Program-made: the position numbers and the translations under genes
Assembly: GCA_017656425.1 (NCBI GenBank)
Contig: JACDNV010000022.1
Span: forward strand, 1 to 34,457
DNA from: Candidatus Neomarinimicrobiota bacterium
GTDB taxonomy: Bacteria > Fidelibacterota > UBA2242 > B5-G15
Direction of reading: 5' to 3'
DNA: 34,457 bases
Notes under the pieces: generated by a model
What the model was told of the DNA's origin: nothing
Seen by the model: the letters and a program-made list of their open reading frames with translations, nothing else
Database searches by the model: none
Shown here: in pieces, positions 31,201-34,457 of the stretch
Position numbering within the stretch: position 1 is the first letter of the stretch
Layout of the letters: every line of letters begins with the position of its first letter

Positions 31201-32097
31201 ATGTTGATTTACATTCCTGATAGCCTTTAATAATTTATTCAACAATTCATTTCTATATGTAATTTTGCGAAGTTCAGTCACATCAATAAAAATAAATCCA
31301 TATAAATCACCGAATATATGATACATACGGATGATAAAATATTTATCTAAAGGCTTTACGTACGATTCAAAACTTATAGATTTATGCGTATCCTTCAGAT
31401 CCAACACCGCTTTCAGATTGGGAAGGGCTGGTGGTGTATAAAAATCTTTCAACATTTTTCCAATATAGTCCTTCTTCTTCCGACCTGTAATTCTTTCGAA
31501 GGCAGGATTTATATCAATAAGTAAAAAATCATAACTATCTTTGCCTATCTGGACGAATTTTCCTATAACCTGTCCTTCAGTTATATTTTCAAAAGACTTA
31601 CGAAATTTTAATTCACTTTCACGTAATTCATACTCTTTCTTCTTTATCTCTGTAATATCCCGCTGTGTACCCCAGGCACGTATTAGTTTCCCATCTTCAA
31701 TTTCCCCGATGAAGTTATTCACAAAAACATGTGCATTACCCTCTTTATCTTTTTCAATAGACATTCCATCTATAAGTCTGAAACCATTCCTGATAAAACT
31801 TCTTAAATATTCAATATTATTTGGATCGTCCTTTATAAGAAGATTAGAAAGTCTGGCACCCAGAATATCTTCCTTTTTTTCAAAACCATACATCCTCGCC
31901 ATCACATCGTTGCATTCGGCTAAATATCCTCTTTCATACATAAGCTCAATTATTTCATCTTCAGGAAGGTCTATTGGAACTGGCTCGTCAGCTTCGAAAC
32001 ACCAGATTCCTTCAGCGGCACAGGATAAAAGCGAATTATATTTTTTTAATAACTCTTTATATTTTTCTTCAAAATCGCTTTTTTCCATCGGAAGCAT
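28249..32097 (-). CDS. Large hybrid sensor histidine kinase (PAS-PAS-GAF-PAS-PAS-GAF-HK-REC)
   Basis: 1282 residues with no membrane segment, so a cytoplasmic sensor. Order: PAS (about 20-155, ending RAWGTQRDITEIKK), PAS (165-280), GAF (290-440), PAS (455-575, SIYFKDVESRFIRINKAQ, closing LVGITRDITER), PAS (585-705), GAF (715-895), HisKA with GEMAGGVAHDFNNVLSAILG, HATPase (NIISNSIDAMPEGG, DTGVGMS, GSGLGMSITYG) and a C-terminal receiver (ILVVDDDEG, FTDLGMPQVSGFE, VTGWGS, ITKPFEF). The first GAF has a cysteine cluster FCKNCKLYKSC at about 381-391, a candidate metal or redox site. An H-D-F-N-N box and a fused receiver are typical of NtrB-like hybrid kinases. No output partner is adjacent. Start ATG 32097 (or 32088). 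Confidence 0.93.
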   Translation of the reverse strand: MLPMEKSDFEEKYKELLKKYNSLLSCAAEGIWCFEADEPVPIDLPEDEIIELMYERGYLAECNDVMARMYGFEKKEDILGARLSNLLIKDDPNNIEYLRSFIRNGFRLIDGMSIEKDKEGNAHVFVNNFIGEIEDGKLIRAWGTQRDITEIKKKEYELRESELKFRKSFENITEGQVIGKFVQIGKDSYDFLLIDINPAFERITGRKKKDYIGKMLKDFYTPPALPNLKAVLDLKDTHKSISFESYVKPLDKYFIIRMYHIFGDLYGFIFIDVTELRKITYRNELLNKLLKAIRNVNQHIAKEKNRDKLLSGICGHLVETDVFQRVWIVLFDEKKLPIKSYNIGWGKRANNILKENASAYLPECVNLAKVKEQVLEVRFPEEFCKNCKLYKSCERFSSLIYPIKYESNFYGVLFASSNKEILSGMEYKNLFVEVGMDISYALHALDEEEKRKEVEKKLRFETELLQTLMDNIPDSIYFKDVESRFIRINKAQAELLGIKNPLEAIGKTDFDFFDQDFAAEAFEDERRIIKTGLPLIDKIEKVIRDGKTRWLSATKVPIKSESGEVIGLVGITRDITERHLATLEIEESERKYRELTNLLPGVVFETDKGGNITFLNQQGMEIFNISSDQLEKGIVIYRLFKESEYEKAKKNFNKVRKTEIPISFESSIKTADGKQFPALVKISSIKIDNSFQGTRGIILDISEIKEAQEKLVRYAKEIEEFSLVSAEMLTVKDDNLLFELICKSIVEISDFSRLLFYVFTDEPPYRRILGAVGIDNHVLEKLKKAEASKEYYKSVFDRGIKLGRQSCYVPHTMKHILRLETVDFGKREYESGPDRWHREDNLFVALLNKEGELVGMLSLDDSKSGMKPTDETVKPIEVMANFISQILLMRQIEREAQRIQENLAHIEKIRALGEMAGGVAHDFNNVLSAILGRAQLLKRLNISSEVEHGLELIEKAALDGAETVQRIQDFTRLRSDKHFTTVNINDIVNDAIRYLRPKWKDEADSKGIFFNILKSFGDIDLVEGNESELREVFMNIISNSIDAMPEGGDILVRTSMEGKHVKVEITDTGVGMSEEVKKRVFDPFFTTKGVRGSGLGMSITYGIVTRHNGRILIDSKLGKGTTVKILLPSAKKTRKRRIIEKKEVELTDVYINKILVVDDDEGPKVLLEDILRLLGYDVVGARDGIEAFEIFKKDPEIDVVFTDLGMPQVSGFELATQVKKLRENTIVILVTGWGSQVNIKTAKEYGIDRVITKPFEFDEIQKVASECMVLKKQKILKSKKKP

Positions 32098-32154
32098 CTC
32101 TGCTAACTCTGATAAACTGCCAGCATATTTGGGTTATAGACCCAGCTTCAGTAT

Positions 32155-32343
32155 TTATTCTCCCTTTTTACTTTTAAACTTTGAAAAAAATACTATCATC
32201 TTTTCAGGTAATAAAACCATTAATATACCGAAGACGATACCGACAACACCAACAAGTACAATAAACCACTTTGGTAATATTAAAAGTAATAATCCCACAA
32301 CAAGCAAAATAATTCCCAAATTTCTCATGTCTTCGCTAAGCAT
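32155..32343 (-). CDS. Small two-helix membrane protein
   Basis: 62 residues from ATG 32343 with GGAG 7 bases upstream. Two hydrophobic helices (about 9-24 and 28-45, NLGIILLVVGLLLLILPKWF and LVGVVGIVFGILMVLLP) are separated by a Pro-Lys-Trp turn. A basic tail follows (FFSKFKSKKGE). No family recognised. It is located 57 bases upstream of the hybrid kinase and probably co-transcribed with it. Confidence 0.7.
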   Translation of the reverse strand: MLSEDMRNLGIILLVVGLLLLILPKWFIVLVGVVGIVFGILMVLLPEKMIVFFSKFKSKKGE

Positions 32344-32610
32344 ATTTATCTCCATTTTTTGTTATCATACTTGCTTAAATATATGATTATATTTCAATAT
32401 TGTCAATTATTTAAATTTCTGATACATAAAAGTGTTAAGTAAATCACAATTTGAAATATAGACCCACTTAATTTTGTCGTATAAATTATTGCAATTAACA
32501 TTTTTAATAAATTTTGTAAATTTATTTGGTGTTTTCGAACAAAACATTTGAAAGTTATGAATATTTAAATAAAATTTGTGTCAAATGAAAAACATAACGC
32601 GTTTTAGAAA

Positions 32611-33516
32611 ATGGATACAAGAAAAAAGACAATCCTTGATCAGAAATACGATATAAAAACGATAAACAAAGTTGATGAAAATGTTTTGCCAATTATTTCA
32701 GTAAGCCGACGATCCGATATCCCGGCATACTATGCCGAAAAATTTTTAAAAGACGTTAAAAGGGGATTCATATTATTTAAAAATCCCTTTAATTTTCAAC
32801 GACTCAAAGTAGACATTAAGCCCGATAAAATATCAGCATTTGTTTTTTGGTCAAAAAACTATAGACCCTTCATGAAAGCACTTGAGAAAATAAATGAACT
32901 ATACACCGGACGTTTTATTTTACATTTCACTATAAATAATTATAAAGGAAAGGCGAAAAATATCCTTGAACCAAATATACCTGAAAGTCTTGAGATGATC
33001 GAGTTAGCTAAAGAACTATCAGAAAAATATGGGAAAGAGAAATTATCTATTCGTTACGATCCAATTATAATTTCCAATCTGACTCCACTTTCTGAACGAC
33101 TCGAATCATTTGAGGAAATAATTGAAAATCTGAATGGCTATATCTTAAGGATATATGTAAGTTTTGTGGATATTTACAAAAAAGTATCAAGAAGATTTTT
33201 AAAAAATGAGAACAGAATAAAAATAACAGAACCAACTGTCGAAGAAAAGGCGTCATTACTTTCCAGAATGAAGAATGCGGCATCGAAAAAGAATATAAAA
33301 ATTTTAACGTGCTGTGAAGATCAGGTAGGTCAAATGGCAGGCATAGAGAAAGGGCACTGCATAGACGTAAACATCTTGAAAAAGCTATTTCCCGATGTAC
33401 CTTTTACTAATGAGATTCGACCAACGAGAAATGAATGCGGCTGCTACTATAGCATTGACATCGGTGAATATAATACCTGTAAATCGAAATGTCTTTATTG
33501 TTATGCTAACAGATAG
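32611..33516 (+). CDS. DUF1848 family protein with C-terminal radical-SAM-like cysteine motif
   Basis: 301 residues. The DUF1848 landmarks are all present: ISVSRRSDIPAYYAEKFL near the N terminus, RGFILFKNPFN, FVFWSKNYRPFM, LSIRYDPIII, and the cysteine-rich end NECGCYYSIDIGEYNTC then KSKCLYCYANR. The last cluster is Cys290-x3-Cys294-x2-Cys297, the spacing of a radical SAM [4Fe-4S] site. It lies at the C terminus instead of the N terminus. Additional cysteines lie at 234, 235, 250, 276 and 278. The reaction is unknown. It is the only gene here read to the right and shares a 267-base divergent intergenic region with the small membrane protein. It converges with the GrdB-like gene 3 bases downstream. 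Confidence 0.9.
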   Translation: MDTRKKTILDQKYDIKTINKVDENVLPIISVSRRSDIPAYYAEKFLKDVKRGFILFKNPFNFQRLKVDIKPDKISAFVFWSKNYRPFMKALEKINELYTGRFILHFTINNYKGKAKNILEPNIPESLEMIELAKELSEKYGKEKLSIRYDPIIISNLTPLSERLESFEEIIENLNGYILRIYVSFVDIYKKVSRRFLKNENRIKITEPTVEEKASLLSRMKNAASKKNIKILTCCEDQVGQMAGIEKGHCIDVNILKKLFPDVPFTNEIRPTRNECGCYYSIDIGEYNTCKSKCLYCYANR

Positions 33517-33519
33517 ATT

Positions 33520-34299
33520 TTACCACTCAGGTATTTCTCCCCAGGACCATATATAATTCAGATTTATTATCTCACCCACCAGCTTCATTTTTTCAAGCAT
33601 TCTTAAAATATCTCGTAGAATGGCGGTATGCAGCGATATATGGTGAGCCTTACCAAGTGGTCTTCCAAAGGGGAAATTAATAAAAGCGCATCTAGCAAGA
33701 GAAAAGGTCAGAGCCTGCTCATAGAACAATGTTAGTGTTGCAGTTGGGATTTTACTCTCTTCAATCAATCTCGATATTATACATGCAGTTTCACCTGTAG
33801 TCGCCGATACCGGAATTACTATAGCTCCATCTACTTTGCCTTTTTTCAATTCCCGAATCATCCTTTTAATATTCTTTTCCAAAAGTTCTCTATTCTCGTT
33901 AAAACCAGCAAAGCTATAGACATTCTCATAAATCTTCCCGACAAAACCTTCTTTCTGTAACAGGATTAACCTCTCAATAGGGCAGATTACATTTATATCC
34001 TCTTTAGCCTCAGAATCTTCCCAATCAATATTTACATATCTTAGCTGATTACTTTTTACTCTGGAATTAATAATTCTATACTCGTAATTCTCACTTTTAC
34101 CTTCATTTGTAAAGGGTTTATCATCTTTATGATATACACCGGCTACGGAGATAAAGGCTATTGTGCTATCCACAAGCTTTTTCTGAAAAGGAGTCCATAC
34201 GACATTTCTAAAAGGGAGTTGCTCCCTATAAATACGAGCCATCTGCTCATAAATTATCCTTTTATTCTGAGGTAGGTAATCAAAATTCGACCTTCTCAT
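33520..34299 (-). CDS. GrdB/PrdB-like reductase-family protein without selenocysteine or cysteine
   Basis: 259 residues with features of the glycine/sarcosine/betaine/proline reductase B-subunit family: FISVAGVYHKDDKPF, the R-Y-V-N-I-D-W block with the D-x-N-V-I-C-P-I-E-R-L motif, VYSFAGFNEN, the loop GAIVIPVSATTGETACII (residues 159-174) and NFPFGRPLGKA. In true reductases the loop after the V-x-V-x strand carries Sec or Cys. Here it reads Ser-Ala-Thr-Thr-Gly, and there is no in-frame TGA, so reductive cleavage chemistry is unlikely. Adjacent Cys106 and Cys173 are elsewhere. It may be a binding or regulatory relative. GGAG sits only 2 bases before ATG 34299, an unusually short spacing. The gene converges on DUF1848. 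Confidence 0.65.
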   Translation of the reverse strand: MRRSNFDYLPQNKRIIYEQMARIYREQLPFRNVVWTPFQKKLVDSTIAFISVAGVYHKDDKPFTNEGKSENYEYRIINSRVKSNQLRYVNIDWEDSEAKEDINVICPIERLILLQKEGFVGKIYENVYSFAGFNENRELLEKNIKRMIRELKKGKVDGAIVIPVSATTGETACIISRLIEESKIPTATLTLFYEQALTFSLARCAFINFPFGRPLGKAHHISLHTAILRDILRMLEKMKLVGEIINLNYIWSWGEIPEW

Positions 34300-34403
34300 T
34301 GCTCCAAACTATCGATTTCAAATTATTTTGAAAAATTTTTAAAAAAACGCTCAGAAAAATAACACGTTAAAAGAAATTTTGCAAATATAAACCAAGTGTA
34401 TAG

Positions 34404-34431
34404 TGTACAGTTCATTCACATGGTATACAGT
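34404..34431 (+). repeat. Dispersed 28-bp motif, right-end copy
   Basis: Reads TGTACAGTTCATTCACATGG then TATACAGT, matching the inverse of 8759-8785 at 26 of 28 positions. It lies 12 bases upstream of the start codon at 34443. Confidence 0.6.
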
Positions 34432-34442
34432 TAAGGAGATTA

Positions 34443-34457
34443 ATGGGGTTGATAGGG
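34443..34457 (+). CDS. Start of a reading frame running off the window
   Basis: ATG 34443 follows AAGGAGATTA, a strong ribosome site. Five codons are visible (M-G-L-I-G). The upstream 28-bp motif and the bases TTGATAGGG recur in front of the three-stop pseudogene at 8345-8740. This is therefore probably an intact copy of that repeated gene. Confidence 0.4.

Noticed and set aside
31541-32386. 281-residue frame on the + strand
   Set aside because: It is antisense to the PAS domains of the hybrid kinase and to the small membrane protein, both of which have clear family or membrane features. The frame is Ser/Ile-rich with no motif.
33520-34299. Selenoprotein reading of the GrdB-like gene
   Set aside because: No in-frame TGA occurs at the loop, the codons there are ordinary Ser/Ala/Thr, and no SECIS-like need arises.

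Overview
The window is AT-rich DNA from a Gram-negative bacterium. Two proteins end in, or are followed by, an Asn-Pro-Phe-Asn type C-terminal sorting/FlgD-like domain. This is typical of the FCB group and of candidate phyla such as Marinimicrobia, Cloacimonadota, WOR-3, KSB1 and Calditrichota. Lipoproteins, a SecD/SecF pair and a paired PhoR/PhoB-type system fit that picture. The exact phylum cannot be fixed from the sequence alone.

Layout. (1) 1-7560 is a chromosomal block on the + strand: the tail of an RND/MMPL-type transporter, a pair of peptidoglycan-trimming enzymes resembling Helicobacter Csd6 (YkuD fold plus NTF2-like modules) and Csd4 (M99 carboxypeptidase with the Gln-Glu-His zinc set), then secD, secF, purA and tRNA-Asp(GTC). 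(2) About 7561-20000 is an accessory, decaying island starting at the 3' end of that tRNA. It opens with two 119-nt tandem units that copy the tRNA 3' end with a hairpin-forming insertion. It then holds remnants of IS256-family transposases, a reading frame broken by three stops, an inverted-repeat element with an HTH protein, a lipoprotein, a conserved secreted protein of unknown role, a frameshifted secreted protein with a sorting domain, a GH43 glycosidase, 200-nt intergenic repeats, an FAD-dependent oxidoreductase and a wrecked GH3 gene. A 7.8-kb part of it (11916-19694) is bracketed by 114-bp direct repeats, which are the overlap between two halves of one internally deleted IS256-type element. 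(3) 20028-34299 is again ordinary chromosome, mostly on the - strand: a response regulator and histidine kinase, an orphan sorting-domain protein, RNase G overlapping a B12-binding radical SAM/DUF2344 fusion, a zinc-ribbon/PspC protein, an HD hydrolase, a short unknown protein, a large hybrid sensor kinase and a small membrane protein. Divergent from these are a DUF1848 protein (+) and a GrdB-like protein lacking the redox Sec/Cys (-). A new reading frame begins at the very end of the window, behind a 28-bp motif that also occurs inside the island.

How it works together. The left block serves cell-envelope growth (transporter, peptidoglycan trimming, Sec translocation) and purine synthesis. 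The island looks like a partly degraded hemicellulose-use locus (GH43 plus GH3 and an FAD enzyme) assembled and broken by IS256-type insertions downstream of tRNA-Asp. The right block combines RNA processing, signalling and radical-SAM-related functions. No CRISPR array, phage module or classic defence system was recognised. The most unusual signals are the tRNA-derived tandem units, the split-IS direct repeats, and the Csd4/Csd6-like pair outside Campylobacterota.
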